Shown piece after piece: positions 53,416 through 63,215 of a DNA stretch of 64,000 nucleotides. Origin of the DNA: Paracoccus albus (GTDB lineage Bacteria; Pseudomonadota; Alphaproteobacteria; Rhodobacterales; Rhodobacteraceae); the NCBI RefSeq assembly GCF_027913035.1, contig NZ_CP115775.1:2316501-2380500 (forward strand), read 5' to 3'. A program made the translations under genes and the position numbers. Below the pieces are notes generated by a model. That model worked only from the letters and a program-made list of their open reading frames with translations, was not told the origin of the DNA and ran no database searches. Numbering within the stretch: position 1 is the stretch's first letter; the number at the start of each line of letters is the position of its first letter.

Positions 53416-54264
53416 TTACAGCCATTTGCCCTGAACGACCTGACGGTAAACGTTGGTCAGCCAACTGCTGCCGCGCGCCGCAGGTTCCAGCCCACGACCG
53501 CGAAGCTGGTTGTAAGCGTCCTGATAGAAGGGCGAAGACTGGAAGTTATGGCCAAGAATCGCGCCCGCTGTCTGTGCCTCATCCGTCAGGCCCAATGCCA
53601 GATAGGATTCCGTCAGGCGCATCAACGCTTCTGGTGTGTGCGTCGTCGTCTGGAAATCTTCGACAACGACACGGAAACGGTTGATGGCCGCGGTATAGTG
53701 ACCGCGCTTCAGATAATAACGCCCGATCTCCATCTCCTTGCCGGCGAGATGGTCGAAGGCCAGATCGAATTTCAGAATCGAGCTGCGCGCGTATTCTGTG
53801 TCGGGATACTCCTCAATCACTTCGCGCAGGGCCTGAAGCGCCTGGAAAGTCAGGCCCTGATCGCGGCCGACCTCGTCAATCTGATCGTAATAGGACAGCG
53901 CGAGCAGATATTTTGCATAAGCAGCGTCGTCATCGCCCGGATAGGTATCAATGAAACGCTGTGCCGCACCACGCGCCTCTTCGTAATTCTTGGCCTGGTG
54001 GTAGCCGTAAGCCTGCATGATCAAAGCGCGCTTCGCCCATTGCGAATAGGGATACAGACGCTCGATCTCAGAGAAATAATATACTGCGTTATCCGGCTTG
54101 CGGTTATTCTCAAGCTCATACTCGCCGCGCTTGTAGATTTCTTCTGCCGTAAAATTGTCGACAGGCAACCTGCCTCCATTCGCCTCTCGCCCCGCGCAAC
54201 CGGCAAGAACAGATCCCGCCACAATCAGCGCAATCAGGGATTTGGACGAAACGAAGCGGACCAT
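53416..54264 (-). CDS. bamD: Outer membrane assembly lipoprotein BamD
   Basis: A 282-residue TPR lipoprotein of the BAM outer-membrane protein insertion machine. Lipobox VLAGC follows a signal sequence (MVRFVSSKSLIALIVAGSVL). TPR-like repeats are recognised in PDNAVYYFSEIERLYPYSQW and ARGAAQRFIDTYPGDDDAAY. ATG 54264 is chosen so the signal sequence is N-terminal. It lies directly upstream of recN. Confidence 0.95.
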   Translation of the reverse strand: MVRFVSSKSLIALIVAGSVLAGCAGREANGGRLPVDNFTAEEIYKRGEYELENNRKPDNAVYYFSEIERLYPYSQWAKRALIMQAYGYHQAKNYEEARGAAQRFIDTYPGDDDAAYAKYLLALSYYDQIDEVGRDQGLTFQALQALREVIEEYPDTEYARSSILKFDLAFDHLAGKEMEIGRYYLKRGHYTAAINRFRVVVEDFQTTTHTPEALMRLTESYLALGLTDEAQTAGAILGHNFQSSPFYQDAYNQLRGRGLEPAARGSSWLTNVYRQVVQGKWL

Positions 54265-54403
54265 CGGAACCTGCCTGTCAGAACTTACACGCCTAATAAA
54301 CGAGTCGGGCCCGTCACAGCCCGGTCGTCCTAGCACAGAACATCAGGGGGCGCAAAATGGCAATGTGGTGAATTTACGGGGGCTTGCAGGATGACCTGCA
54401 AGT

Positions 54404-55342
54404 TCACGCAACAGCGATAAGTGACGGCGCGTTGACCGGGCCATAGGCGGCAACGCCGGCGCCCGGAAGCCGGCATTCCAGATCAGACGCGCAGACTTCC
54501 CATTCCCATGCATCTGGCTGGTCAAACAAAGCCCGCAGCAGCCTGTTCGTCATCGCATGTCCGGCCCGCGTTCCCGTGTAACGCGCCAGCAGTGGTGCGC
54601 CAGCAAGGGCAAGATCGCCCATCGCATCAAGCATTTTATGACGAACAGCCTCGTCCCGGTGACGCAGTCCGCCCGGCGACAGAACCTTGTCACCGTCTAC
54701 GACAACGGCGTTCATATATGTACCACCAAGCGCCAGACCATTGGCACGCATGGTTTCGACATCAGACTGACGGCAGAAGGTGCGGCTGTCCATCAACTCG
54801 CGCACGAATGCACCATTGGCCATATCCAACGCCTTGTCCTGACGCCCGATCGCCTGATCCGCAAAGTCGATATGAAAGTCGATTTCAAGGTGATCCGCCG
54901 GCTCCAGCCGGGCGATGGCTTCGCCCTCGCACACTTCCACCGGACGTTTCACGCGGATTGCACGCTGGACGCCGTTCTGGACGCGGATGCCGACATTCAG
55001 GATGCCGGACACGAATTCAGCAGCCGAGCCGTCAAGGATCGGCACCTCCAACGCGTTGATGCGAATCAACACGTTGCGGATACCGGTGCCAGCAAGCGCA
55101 GCCATGATATGTTCGATCGTCGAGACGCGGGCACCGAATTCATTTTCGACCAGCGTGCAGAGCTTCGAGGGAACAACGTGATCCCACTGTGCAGGAATCC
55201 GGTTCTCACCGGTGGGCAGGTCAGTCCGTTCGAAAACGATACCGTGATCGGCAGGCGCCGGCACAAGCTCCATCCGGACGGCCACACCGGAATGAAGTCC
55301 GACGCCCCGAAACTCTGTCACTTTCGCAATGGTAGCCTGCAT
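54404..55342 (-). CDS. lpxC: UDP-3-O-acyl-N-acetylglucosamine deacetylase
   Basis: A 312-residue zinc deacetylase, the first committed step of lipid A synthesis. Zinc ligands fall in VSTIEHIMAAL and DEAVRHKMLDAMGDLALAG (H, D), and the start QATIAKVTEFRGVGLHSG is typical. ATG 55342 lies after AGGCAAGACC. A terminator-like hairpin and an AT-rich palindrome separate it from ftsZ, so it probably has its own promoter. Confidence 0.97.
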   Translation of the reverse strand: MQATIAKVTEFRGVGLHSGVAVRMELVPAPADHGIVFERTDLPTGENRIPAQWDHVVPSKLCTLVENEFGARVSTIEHIMAALAGTGIRNVLIRINALEVPILDGSAAEFVSGILNVGIRVQNGVQRAIRVKRPVEVCEGEAIARLEPADHLEIDFHIDFADQAIGRQDKALDMANGAFVRELMDSRTFCRQSDVETMRANGLALGGTYMNAVVVDGDKVLSPGGLRHRDEAVRHKMLDAMGDLALAGAPLLARYTGTRAGHAMTNRLLRALFDQPDAWEWEVCASDLECRLPGAGVAAYGPVNAPSLIAVA

Positions 55343-55460
55343 GGTCTTGCCTGTTTCTTTACGACGGACTTTTTCTTTGCCCGCTTCTATCAACTAGGTG
55401 CAGGGGTGGCTGCGCTCAATTAACGTTTTGTGACTCTCTGTAACAATGCAGCCGGCTGAA

Positions 55461-55490
55461 AATATTGGAATATCGACATATTCCAGTATT
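55461..55490. promoter_or_regulatory. 13-bp inverted repeat upstream of lpxC
   Basis: AATATTGGAATAT (55461-55473) and ATATTCCAGTATT (55478-55490) flank CGAC, one mismatch in 13. It is about 120 bp upstream of lpxC and is strikingly AT-rich for this genome. Probably an operator or structured leader; the regulator is unknown. Confidence 0.5.
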
Positions 55491-55496
55491 TCCACG

Positions 55497-55522
55497 CAAA
55501 AGGGCCGCCAATGGCGACCCTT
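55497..55522 (-). terminator. Terminator of ftsZ
   Basis: On the minus strand AAGGGTCGCC-ATT-GGCGGCCCTT forms a 10-bp stem (one G-T pair) followed by TTGCG, about 50 bp downstream of the ftsZ stop. The T-tract is short. Confidence 0.6.
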
Positions 55523-55571
55523 TCCCAAATCAATTCACACGTGGCCGTTACCGAGCCCTACAGGGCTGTGA

Positions 55572-57170
55572 TCAGTTGGCCTGCCGACGAAGGAATGCCG
55601 GTATCTCGGAACTGTCAGCCTGCGAATCGTCTGCGAGATCGTCGAAATCCGCGTCCAGATTACCCTGACGGCGTGCAGAGAGGCGCTCGTTGACGCGATC
55701 GGCGATGGATGCCGCAGACGGTTTGTCGCCGCCGTGACCTGCCATCCGCTCGATCATGCGGCCAAGACCGGCCATCCGGCTTTCGCTGTTCCGCGAAGGG
55801 GCAGCGGGTTCTGCCTTGCGCGGCGCGGGCGAAGGCGCGCGCGACGCGGCACCCGGTTGGGCGGCTGCCGCACGGCGCATACGCTCCAGCACATCGGCGG
55901 GTGGTGTTCCGCGCGGGGCTGCGCTGCGCGGCGCGATGAAGTTTTCTGCATCGTCGCCGATCGGATCGGCAGGCGCTGCCGCGCGGGCCGGTTCTTTCGG
56001 CTGATAGGCAGGCGCCGGCATTTGATCCTCGACATGGTCAACCGGTTCCGAAGCCTCAACCTGCGCTGCTGGCGGCGTCGCACGGCGCGGTGGGACATCT
56101 TCGTATTCCGCACGCTGTGCCGGAGCAGGTGCAGGTGCAGGTGCAGGTTGCTGGGCCACGGCCTCTACCCGGCGGCGCGGCGCGGGCGGAGCGGCTTCTT
56201 CGACCGCCGTATCGATGCCGGTCGCCACGACGGAAACACGGATCGTGCCTTCCATATTCGGATCCAGCGTCGAGCCGACGATGATATTGGCATCGCCATC
56301 GACCTTGTCGCGAATGATGTTCGCGGCCTCGTCCAGTTCGAACAGCGTCAGGTCGGTGCCGCCGGTGATGTTGATCAGCACACCCTTTGCACCGTTGAGG
56401 CTGATTTCGTCCAGCAGCGGGTTGGCAATCGCCTTCTCGGCAGCCTGAACGGCACGGTTTTCGCCATTGGCTTCGCCCGTGCCCATCATCGCCTTGCCCA
56501 TCTCGTCCATCACCGCGCGGACATCGGCGAAGTCGAGGTTGATCAGGCCCGGCCGCACCATCAGGTCGGTCACACCCTTGACGCCCTGATACAGAACGTC
56601 ATCGGCCATTGCGAAGGCTTCGGTGAAGGTGGTTTTTTCGTTGGCCAGACGGAACAGGTTCTGGTTCGGGATGATGATCAGCGTATCGACATGCTTTTGC
56701 AGTTCCGACACGCCCTGATCGGCCTGACGCATCCGCTTGGAGCCTTCGAACTGGAAGGGTTTCGTCACAACGCCGACGGTCAGGATACCCATCTGACGGG
56801 CAGCCTGCGCGATGATCGGGGCCGCACCGGTTCCCGTGCCGCCGCCCATCCCAGCGGTGATGAAACACATATGCGCACCCTGAAGGTGATCGACGATGTC
56901 TTCGATCGTTTCTTCGGCAGCGCGGGCGCCGACTTCTGGCTTCGCGCCTGCACCCAGGCCTTCGGTCACTTTCGGACCCAGCTGGATGCGGCTTTCCGAG
57001 GACGACTGCTTCAACGCCTGCGCATCGGTATTGGCGACCACGAAGACGCAGCCCTCAAGCTGCTGTTCGATCATGTTGTTGACCGCGTTGCCGCCTGCAC
57101 CGCCGACACCGAATACAGTGATGCGCGGCTTCAGATCGTCGTCGTCGTTCATCATCAGATTGAGGTTCAT
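55572..57170 (-). CDS. ftsZ: Cell division protein FtsZ
   Basis: A 532-residue tubulin-like GTPase that forms the division ring. GTP-binding motif [10 protein letters not shown] is at 109-118, with the nucleotide start [10 protein letters not shown] near 21. The globular core ends near residue 320. A long Pro/Ala/Arg-rich linker (about 170 residues) leads to the conserved C-terminal peptide EIPAFLRRQ that binds FtsA. The long linker is typical of alphaproteobacteria. ATG 57170 is preferred over the frame to 57236, whose extra residues lie in the ftsA-ftsZ spacer. Confidence 0.97.
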   Translation of the reverse strand: MNLNLMMNDDDDLKPRITVFGVGGAGGNAVNNMIEQQLEGCVFVVANTDAQALKQSSSESRIQLGPKVTEGLGAGAKPEVGARAAEETIEDIVDHLQGAHMCFITAGMGGGTGTGAAPIIAQAARQMGILTVGVVTKPFQFEGSKRMRQADQGVSELQKHVDTLIIIPNQNLFRLANEKTTFTEAFAMADDVLYQGVKGVTDLMVRPGLINLDFADVRAVMDEMGKAMMGTGEANGENRAVQAAEKAIANPLLDEISLNGAKGVLINITGGTDLTLFELDEAANIIRDKVDGDANIIVGSTLDPNMEGTIRVSVVATGIDTAVEEAAPPAPRRRVEAVAQQPAPAPAPAPAQRAEYEDVPPRRATPPAAQVEASEPVDHVEDQMPAPAYQPKEPARAAAPADPIGDDAENFIAPRSAAPRGTPPADVLERMRRAAAAQPGAASRAPSPAPRKAEPAAPSRNSESRMAGLGRMIERMAGHGGDKPSAASIADRVNERLSARRQGNLDADFDDLADDSQADSSEIPAFLRRQAN

Positions 57171-57391
57171 GGTTTCCGCCTGTTGTTTTGATACGTTTCG
57201 GGTCTGACGCCCCGTCGAATCCCCCGTATTCATCAAACTCTACCGAAGCCAGGGCCAATCGTCACCCGAAAAACACGATTCAACCGCAAAATCTTGTGGG
57301 TAATCCATATGATCCCGGCGGTATCTTGCCGACACCGCAGGATATAGCGGAGACACCGGACCCCGCCACCACCAATGATTTCAGTCGCCTG

Positions 57392-58729
57392 TCACCAGTT
57401 GTTGCGAAACCAGCGATAGGCCCGGCGCAGACTGCGTGCCGGATAGTTTTCGGCGGGCATTTCGAAATCCCACCACTCGTCCTGCGGGTGAGCGGCAAAA
57501 AGCGCCAGCCCGACGGTCGAGGCGAAGTTGGGCCCGGTCAGCTGATGCGGCAATCCGTGGATGCGCAGCGGACGACCGATGCGGACATTCCGGCCCAGCA
57601 TCCTGGCGGCCAGCCCGTCCAGCCCGGGGATCTGGCTGCCGCCCCCTGTCAGCACGACCTGCTGGCTGGGCATATGGTCGAAACCGGCGGCATCAAGGAT
57701 CGCGCCGACTTCTTCCAATATCTCTTCCACGCGCGGTCGCATGATGCCGATCAGATCCGCGCGGCTGACCGTGCGCCGATCCGTCTCCCAGTCCCCGGTG
57801 TTCCCGCCAAGTTCGATCAGGTCACGGTCATCGCGCCCGGTCGCCTCGACCCCGCCATTCAGGGTTTTCAGCCGTTCGGCGACAGCCATCGGCACCCTCA
57901 GTCCCTTGGCGATGTCCTGCGTCACCAGATCGCCGCCCATCGGCACGGCGTCGGCGAAAATCATATGCTTGCGCACGAAGATGGAAACGCCGGTCGCCCC
58001 GCCGCCCATATCAATGCTGGCCGCACCAAGTTCCTGCTCATCCTCGACCAGCGAGGAAAGCGCGGACATGTAAGAGCCGGAAGCTACCCCGGCCAGTTCC
58101 ATGTCGCAGCGGCGGATGACATGGATCAGGTTGTCGATGGCATCACCGTCGACTGTCAGCACATGCATATCAACGCCGAGCGTCTGGCCCGAGTGATCAC
58201 GCGGATCCAGCAGCCCGGAGCGTCCGTCAACGGTGAAGTTGACGGGCTGGGCATGAAGCACCTGACGCCCACGCCCGAAATTCGGCACCTCGCAGGACGC
58301 AAGCGCCTGTGCAACGTCACCCTGTCCGACCTTGCCGTTCTTCAGCGCAATCTCTCCATCCAGCCCATAGGATGCCGGCCGGGCACCGCTGATGCAGGCA
58401 ATCGCGTGATCCACGCGCACGCCCGCCAGCTTCTGCGCAGCCTGCACAGCCGTGCGGATCGCGCGTTCGGTTTCGGCCATCGTTTCGATTTCTCCAAAGC
58501 GCACCCCGCGGGAGCGCGTCGTCGCGGCACCAATCACCCGAAAATTGGACTGACCAGCCATCGGACCGACGCCGTCCGTCTCACGGTAGATGCCCGGACC
58601 ATCGAATTGCAGGACAAAGCAGGCGACCTTGGAACTGCCGATATCCAGCACGGCGATCACACCACGTTGCAGCGCAGCCTGTCGCATGTTCCGCATTGCG
58701 CGTTGCTGTTGATAGATATCTTTCATCAT
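57392..58729 (-). CDS. ftsA: Cell division protein FtsA
   Basis: A 445-residue actin-fold membrane anchor for FtsZ. Actin-type motifs are AVLDIGSSKVACFV (phosphate 1), SIDMGGGATGVSIFV (phosphate 2) and QVVLTGGGSQIPGL. The C-terminus RSLRRAYRWFRNNW is the amphipathic membrane-targeting helix. The ATG has GAGGGCGT upstream. It lies 12 bp after ftsQ. Confidence 0.97.
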   Translation of the reverse strand: MMKDIYQQQRAMRNMRQAALQRGVIAVLDIGSSKVACFVLQFDGPGIYRETDGVGPMAGQSNFRVIGAATTRSRGVRFGEIETMAETERAIRTAVQAAQKLAGVRVDHAIACISGARPASYGLDGEIALKNGKVGQGDVAQALASCEVPNFGRGRQVLHAQPVNFTVDGRSGLLDPRDHSGQTLGVDMHVLTVDGDAIDNLIHVIRRCDMELAGVASGSYMSALSSLVEDEQELGAASIDMGGGATGVSIFVRKHMIFADAVPMGGDLVTQDIAKGLRVPMAVAERLKTLNGGVEATGRDDRDLIELGGNTGDWETDRRTVSRADLIGIMRPRVEEILEEVGAILDAAGFDHMPSQQVVLTGGGSQIPGLDGLAARMLGRNVRIGRPLRIHGLPHQLTGPNFASTVGLALFAAHPQDEWWDFEMPAENYPARSLRRAYRWFRNNW

Positions 58730-58741
58730 ACGCCCTCGCCC

Positions 58742-59728
58742 TCAGCCCTGCTTTTCGTCTTTTGGAAGTTCCTTGCCATTGCCATCCAGCAGGGGCTGGC
58801 CCCGGACAGCGCGAATCTCGTTTTGCGCATTGATGCCAATGCGCGCCACAGGCCTGCTGCCGTCGCGTAAATCGACGACAGAAACATCGCGGGCCAACAG
58901 GTCTTCCGCCCCGTTCAGCGCGATCAACCGTTCGAGAGCGGTAACTGCGCCGTCAGACGGCAGAAGGATGCGCTGACCACGATCGAGAACCACGTCCCAA
59001 CGCCGCTCCCCCACACGCTGAAGCCCGCGCAACCGCGGTAGCAGTGGTCCCGCCGCGCTGAACAGGCGGATTGCCTCGGCACTGGCCTTGTCCGCGCCCT
59101 CACCCGCGATCAACGGAAGTTTCGCGCGGACAGAGCGCTCGGTGACAGAGGCCACACGCTGACCCTGATCGTCCAGCATCTCGATCCCGCGTGCGTGGCG
59201 CCACAGCATAACCGGCTGCCGCTCGACCACACGCGCGGCAAGCACCCCATCGGGCTTGATCCGCAGTTCGACATCCTTGACGGCATCCAGCATCAGGATA
59301 TCGCTGCGCAGTTGGTCCAGGTCGATATCAAAGCTGGAGGCCGGAAGATCGACCGGCAGCATCATGCGAAGCGCCTTGTCCACCGGCTCGGACGCACCGT
59401 CGATTGTCATCACCTTTACCATGAACTGCTCACGGTTCTGCACGGCCTCGACCATCCCGGTCAGACCGCCGGCCAGCGATGCACGCCGGTTATCGTCCGA
59501 CAGCCAGAGCAGCGCAGTAAAAGCCAGCAGAAATGCGGGAATACCGATACGAGTCAGGCGGCGGAAATAGGGCGTCAGCCACATCCGGTGCAGGCGATAA
59601 GCCAGCCGCGAGGGCGCGGGATCACGTTTCGGCCTCTCTGCCGGGCGCTGCGGCCGTTTCCAGCCCTTGCGCGGCGGGGTCGGCTGCGGGGAAAATCCCT
59701 GCATGTGATCGCGATCTACGCCCTGCAT
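58742..59728 (-). CDS. ftsQ: Cell division protein FtsQ
   Basis: A 328-residue bitopic divisome protein: basic cytosolic tail (about 1-65), one membrane helix ([16 protein letters not shown]), a POTRA region ([11 protein letters not shown]) and the FtsQ domain ([20 protein letters not shown]). ATG 59728 follows GGAGGACGCGCT and overlaps the end of ddl by 13 bp; alternative starts exist at 59701 and upstream. Length is on the long side because of the basic tail. Confidence 0.94.
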   Translation of the reverse strand: MQGVDRDHMQGFSPQPTPPRKGWKRPQRPAERPKRDPAPSRLAYRLHRMWLTPYFRRLTRIGIPAFLLAFTALLWLSDDNRRASLAGGLTGMVEAVQNREQFMVKVMTIDGASEPVDKALRMMLPVDLPASSFDIDLDQLRSDILMLDAVKDVELRIKPDGVLAARVVERQPVMLWRHARGIEMLDDQGQRVASVTERSVRAKLPLIAGEGADKASAEAIRLFSAAGPLLPRLRGLQRVGERRWDVVLDRGQRILLPSDGAVTALERLIALNGAEDLLARDVSVVDLRDGSRPVARIGINAQNEIRAVRGQPLLDGNGKELPKDEKQG

Positions 59729-60639
59729 AGCGCGTCCTCCACCAGCCATTTGCACAAGGCGGGGAAGTCGACACCCGCCGCGGCCGCCTGCTCTGGCACC
59801 AGCGAGGTCGGCGTCATGCCGGGCTGGGTGTTTGTTTCCAGCAGATAAAGCCCGGCCAGACCGCGCGCCTCGTCCCAGCGGAAGTCGGTGCGGCTGATGC
59901 CCTTGCAGCCAAGCGCCCGATGCGCCCGCAGCGCATAGTCCAGACAGGCGGCAGTAATATCGTCGGGAATATCCGCCGGGATCACATGGCGCGAGCCGCC
60001 TGTCTTGTATTTCGCGTCATAGTCATACCAGCCATCGGTGATGATGTCGGTCACGCCAAGCGCACGGTCGCCCAGTACGGTTGTCGTCAGTTCACGCCCC
60101 GGCACATAGGTTTCGACCATGACCTCAGCCGGCATGTGATCGCCGATCTGCGCCGGCCCGTTCGCACCGTCGCGCACGATGTAAATCCCCACGCTGGAGC
60201 CTTCGGCATTCGGCTTCACCACATAGGGCGGCGGCATCGGATGTTCTTTGCGGGCAGTATCGGTCGGAACGATGACACTGTCGACGACCGGAAGCCCTGC
60301 GGTCCGGAACACCTCTTTTGACCGGGTCTTGTCCATCGCCAGTGCAGACGCAAGCACACCTGAATGCGTATAGGGGATAGCCAGCCATTCCAGAATGCCC
60401 TGCACGCAGCCATCCTCGCCCCAGCGGCCATGCAGCGCGTTGAAAACGACATCTGGCGCAACCTCGGCAAGACGCGCGGGCAGATCACGCCCCGCATCAA
60501 TTTCGATCACTTCAAAGCCCGCCTGCCGCAGCGCGTTCGCGCATTCGGCCCCAGAGGACAGTGACACCTCGCGCTCTGCCGAGGGGCCGCCCTTGAGGAC
60601 TGCGACTTTCGGGGCTGTCCTGCTCGACTCGCCCGCCAA
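59716..60639 (-). CDS. ddl: D-alanine--D-alanine ligase
   Basis: A 307-residue ATP-grasp ligase making the D-Ala-D-Ala dipeptide of peptidoglycan. N-terminal [22 protein letters not shown]-binding [15 protein letters not shown], and the C-terminal metal-binding [20 protein letters not shown] are intact. It begins with TTG (60639) after AAAGGCG; no better ATG is in frame. It overlaps ftsQ, so ddl-ftsQ are translationally coupled. Confidence 0.95.
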   Translation of the reverse strand: MAGESSRTAPKVAVLKGGPSAEREVSLSSGAECANALRQAGFEVIEIDAGRDLPARLAEVAPDVVFNALHGRWGEDGCVQGILEWLAIPYTHSGVLASALAMDKTRSKEVFRTAGLPVVDSVIVPTDTARKEHPMPPPYVVKPNAEGSSVGIYIVRDGANGPAQIGDHMPAEVMVETYVPGRELTTTVLGDRALGVTDIITDGWYDYDAKYKTGGSRHVIPADIPDDITAACLDYALRAHRALGCKGISRTDFRWDEARGLAGLYLLETNTQPGMTPTSLVPEQAAAAGVDFPALCKWLVEDALCRA

Positions 60640-60748
60640 TTTCGCCTTTCTGCCCGGTTGAGATCCGGGTCCGGTTTTCGTCGCCCGGTTTTCCGGGTCA
60701 TGCCTGTATCGGTGATTCTAGCGAAGCGAAGCGAATCAGGGAAGAGGC

Positions 60749-61621
60749 TTATGCGCCCTTGGGCAAAATTCCTGCCTGTTCAGCGATTTCGCGCAGCGCC
60801 GAGCGCAGCCACTCGATGCCGCCCGGCCAATAACCTGTCTTTTCCAGTTTTTCCGTGCTCATCCGGCTGATCGCACTTGCATCGGCGCGATCTGGCAGGC
60901 GCCCGTCAATGCCGGTCACGGCTCGCCATTCCTCCAGCAGGTCACGACGGTCAAGCACAATGTCAGAGACGTTGTAGATTCCATCCGCCCCGTCCAAGCC
61001 CCGCCCGACTGCGATGGCAAGACAGTCGCCGTGAACCTCTGTCCCGACGCGCGGCGCAATCCGTTTCCCCGCTGCGAAATCGTCGAAAAGGTCGGCCCAT
61101 TTGTGGCGCTGACCCGGACCAGGAGGTCCGTAGACCCCCGTCACACGCAGCACGGTCGCCTGTTGCCCCGAGGCAAGCAGCGCCTTCTCCGCCTGAAGCT
61201 TGGCCTTCCCGTAAAGCGTGTCGGGACGACATACCATATCTTCAGTCAGCATGCCGTTTTGAGGGCCGTAAACCGCGCGCGTAGAGATAAAGACCACCCG
61301 GCGCCCTGCCTCGGCAGCGGCATCAAACAGACGCAGCGAGCCGTCAAGGTTGCGCCGCAGGAAGCCTTCTGGATCATCGCCCTCGCCGCCGCGATAGCGA
61401 CCCGGCACATGATCGAAGGCGGCGTGAACGATTGCGTCCAGCCGCTTAAGATCCGGCACGTCAGCATCCAGATCATAGAACTGATGCGCCGCATGCTTCG
61501 CGAAAAAATCAGGCAGCGGCGGGCGGCGGGTCATCACGGTCACGTCGTGACCCTCGCGTAAGAGATCGTTGACGATAAAGCGCCCTACAAGCCCCGTGCC
61601 ACCCGTGACCGCGACCCTCAT
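60749..61621 (-). CDS. NAD-dependent epimerase/dehydratase family protein
   Basis: A 290-residue extended short-chain dehydrogenase. The NAD-binding motif VTGGTGLVGRFIVNDLL starts the protein, and the active-site region has STRAVYG / YGKAKLQAE (Y-x-x-x-K). Substrate is likely a nucleotide sugar. Its ATG overlaps the end of the GT8 gene by 4 bp, so the two are coupled. This pair is inserted between murB and ddl. Confidence 0.9.
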   Translation of the reverse strand: MRVAVTGGTGLVGRFIVNDLLREGHDVTVMTRRPPLPDFFAKHAAHQFYDLDADVPDLKRLDAIVHAAFDHVPGRYRGGEGDDPEGFLRRNLDGSLRLFDAAAEAGRRVVFISTRAVYGPQNGMLTEDMVCRPDTLYGKAKLQAEKALLASGQQATVLRVTGVYGPPGPGQRHKWADLFDDFAAGKRIAPRVGTEVHGDCLAIAVGRGLDGADGIYNVSDIVLDRRDLLEEWRAVTGIDGRLPDRADASAISRMSTEKLEKTGYWPGGIEWLRSALREIAEQAGILPKGA

Positions 61622-62451
61622 GCCGGGGCCGGAAGGCTGGCCGGATCAAGTCTTGGCCCCTGCCCGGCAAAGCCGCGCCAGATGTCGATCAGCGGGCGAA
61701 GACGGTCGGCCTTGTCATGGTCCTGCCACGGCTTTTCGTATTGATAGTGCAGGATATGAATATCGTCCCAGGACCAAAGCTCGGGCATATTGAACCAGAC
61801 ATATTGCAGCATATTGAAGAAAACCGGCAGCCCGTGCCAGTCGGGGAAGAAGTCCTGCAAAAAGGTCTGATCCGTGCGCCGCCAGAATACACCGGGTTGA
61901 TCCAGCCGATCCAGCATCTGCGTGAATGTCGCCTCTGATGGGCGCGCGGTGAACACGCCAGAGTTCAGACGGTGAAAATCGGCAAGGCTCTCATAAACAT
62001 TCGGCGCGGCACAAAATTCCGGATAACCGAAAAGCTTGTCGCAATTTTTCAGGACGATAGCGTCGGCGTCGATGAACACCACGGCTTCGTATTCAACCAA
62101 TTGCCAAAGCCGCAACTTCGCGAAATTGTCCAAAGGCGTATGAAACGGTGGCTTGTTGCCTTTGGTGAACGCAGCCCTTGCGTGCAGCGCATCACGCGCA
62201 TGGGTCGCGTTAAATTCGGCAGAGGTATCCAACAGGTCCGTCGCAATCAGCCGCGCACCCGCATCACGCAGCGGCTGCAATGACGCTTCCGGCACCGATG
62301 TGTGCAGAACGACGCAATCCGCCGAAGTCCCTGTCGCCCTGATGGAATTGACCAGAGCCAAAGCGCCAAGCGCGTAATCGGCATTTGTCGCCAGCGTGAC
62401 ATAGGCATGGCGATTGTTTGCCACCTGCTCTGCGCGAAGACCTTCGGACAT
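61618..62451 (-). CDS. Glycosyltransferase family 8 (glycogenin-like)
   Basis: A 277-residue GT-A glycosyltransferase. The start AYVTLATNADYALGALALVN is typical of GT8, the metal-binding motif is VVFIDADAIVLKN (DxD), and FNMLQYVWFNMPELW lies C-terminal. A retaining transferase using a UDP-sugar is expected; acceptor is unknown. Coupled to the epimerase gene downstream. Confidence 0.88.
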   Translation of the reverse strand: MSEGLRAEQVANNRHAYVTLATNADYALGALALVNSIRATGTSADCVVLHTSVPEASLQPLRDAGARLIATDLLDTSAEFNATHARDALHARAAFTKGNKPPFHTPLDNFAKLRLWQLVEYEAVVFIDADAIVLKNCDKLFGYPEFCAAPNVYESLADFHRLNSGVFTARPSEATFTQMLDRLDQPGVFWRRTDQTFLQDFFPDWHGLPVFFNMLQYVWFNMPELWSWDDIHILHYQYEKPWQDHDKADRLRPLIDIWRGFAGQGPRLDPASLPAPA

Positions 62452-62546
62452 GTGATCATCCTTTTATCGACAGGTCTTGCGATACGTCACTGGCCGTTGG
62501 TACATCAAGGAGATATGTCCCGCCACTTCCCTGGCAAAGGAACCGA

Positions 62547-63206
62547 ATGGATCTCAGCGCTATATTTCGCGAGTTCATCACGCTCTTTGTGGTGATCGAC
62601 CCCATCGGGTCCGTGCCGGTTTTTCTGTTTGCAACCAAATACGTTCCACGCACGCTTCACCGTCGTTTCGCGATCCGCGCAGTGGCCGTCGCGTCTGCGG
62701 TTCTGATCGGTTTCCTGCTGTTCGGTCAGTTCGTGCTGGAAGCGATGGGCCTTCGCCTCGGCTCTTTCCAGATCGCGGGCGGGATCGTGCTTTTCATTTT
62801 CGCCATGACCATGATCTTCGGCGAATCCAAGCCCCAGCGAGAGATCGAGGAGGCGGAGCGGGATCACCTGGAAGGTGCCGTCTTTCCGCTGGCAATCCCG
62901 TCGATCGCATCGCCCGGCGCGATGCTTGGGGTCGTGGTGCTGACAGACAATCATCAGAACTCTTTCGGGGCTCAGATGATAACGGCGGCGGCACTGCTGG
63001 TTGTGCTGGCGATTACGCTTGGCCTGCTGCTGGTCGCGACAAAGGTGTATAAATATATCGGCAATACCGGGGCGAATATCATCAGCCGAGTCATGGGGAT
63101 GCTGCTTGCGGCGGTCGCTGTTGATGCCATCTTGGGCGGCATGGATGTCATGGGCCTCGCCACCGTCGTCGGCGGCGCGGGCGAGATGCTGTCGGGCAAT
63201 CGCTAG
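62547..63206 (+). CDS. MarC family membrane protein
   Basis: A 219-residue six-helix inner-membrane protein of the MarC/UPF0056 family: FREFITLFVVIDPIGSVPVF with its conserved proline/glycine pair, GGIVLFIFAMTMIFG, and PLAIPSIASPGAMLGVVVLT. Function of the family is unresolved. ATG 62547 follows AAAGGAACCGA. It is the only plus-strand gene within the murB-recN cluster. Confidence 0.92.
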   Translation: MDLSAIFREFITLFVVIDPIGSVPVFLFATKYVPRTLHRRFAIRAVAVASAVLIGFLLFGQFVLEAMGLRLGSFQIAGGIVLFIFAMTMIFGESKPQREIEEAERDHLEGAVFPLAIPSIASPGAMLGVVVLTDNHQNSFGAQMITAAALLVVLAITLGLLLVATKVYKYIGNTGANIISRVMGMLLAAVAVDAILGGMDVMGLATVVGGAGEMLSGNR

Positions 63207-63215
63207 AGACGCCGA

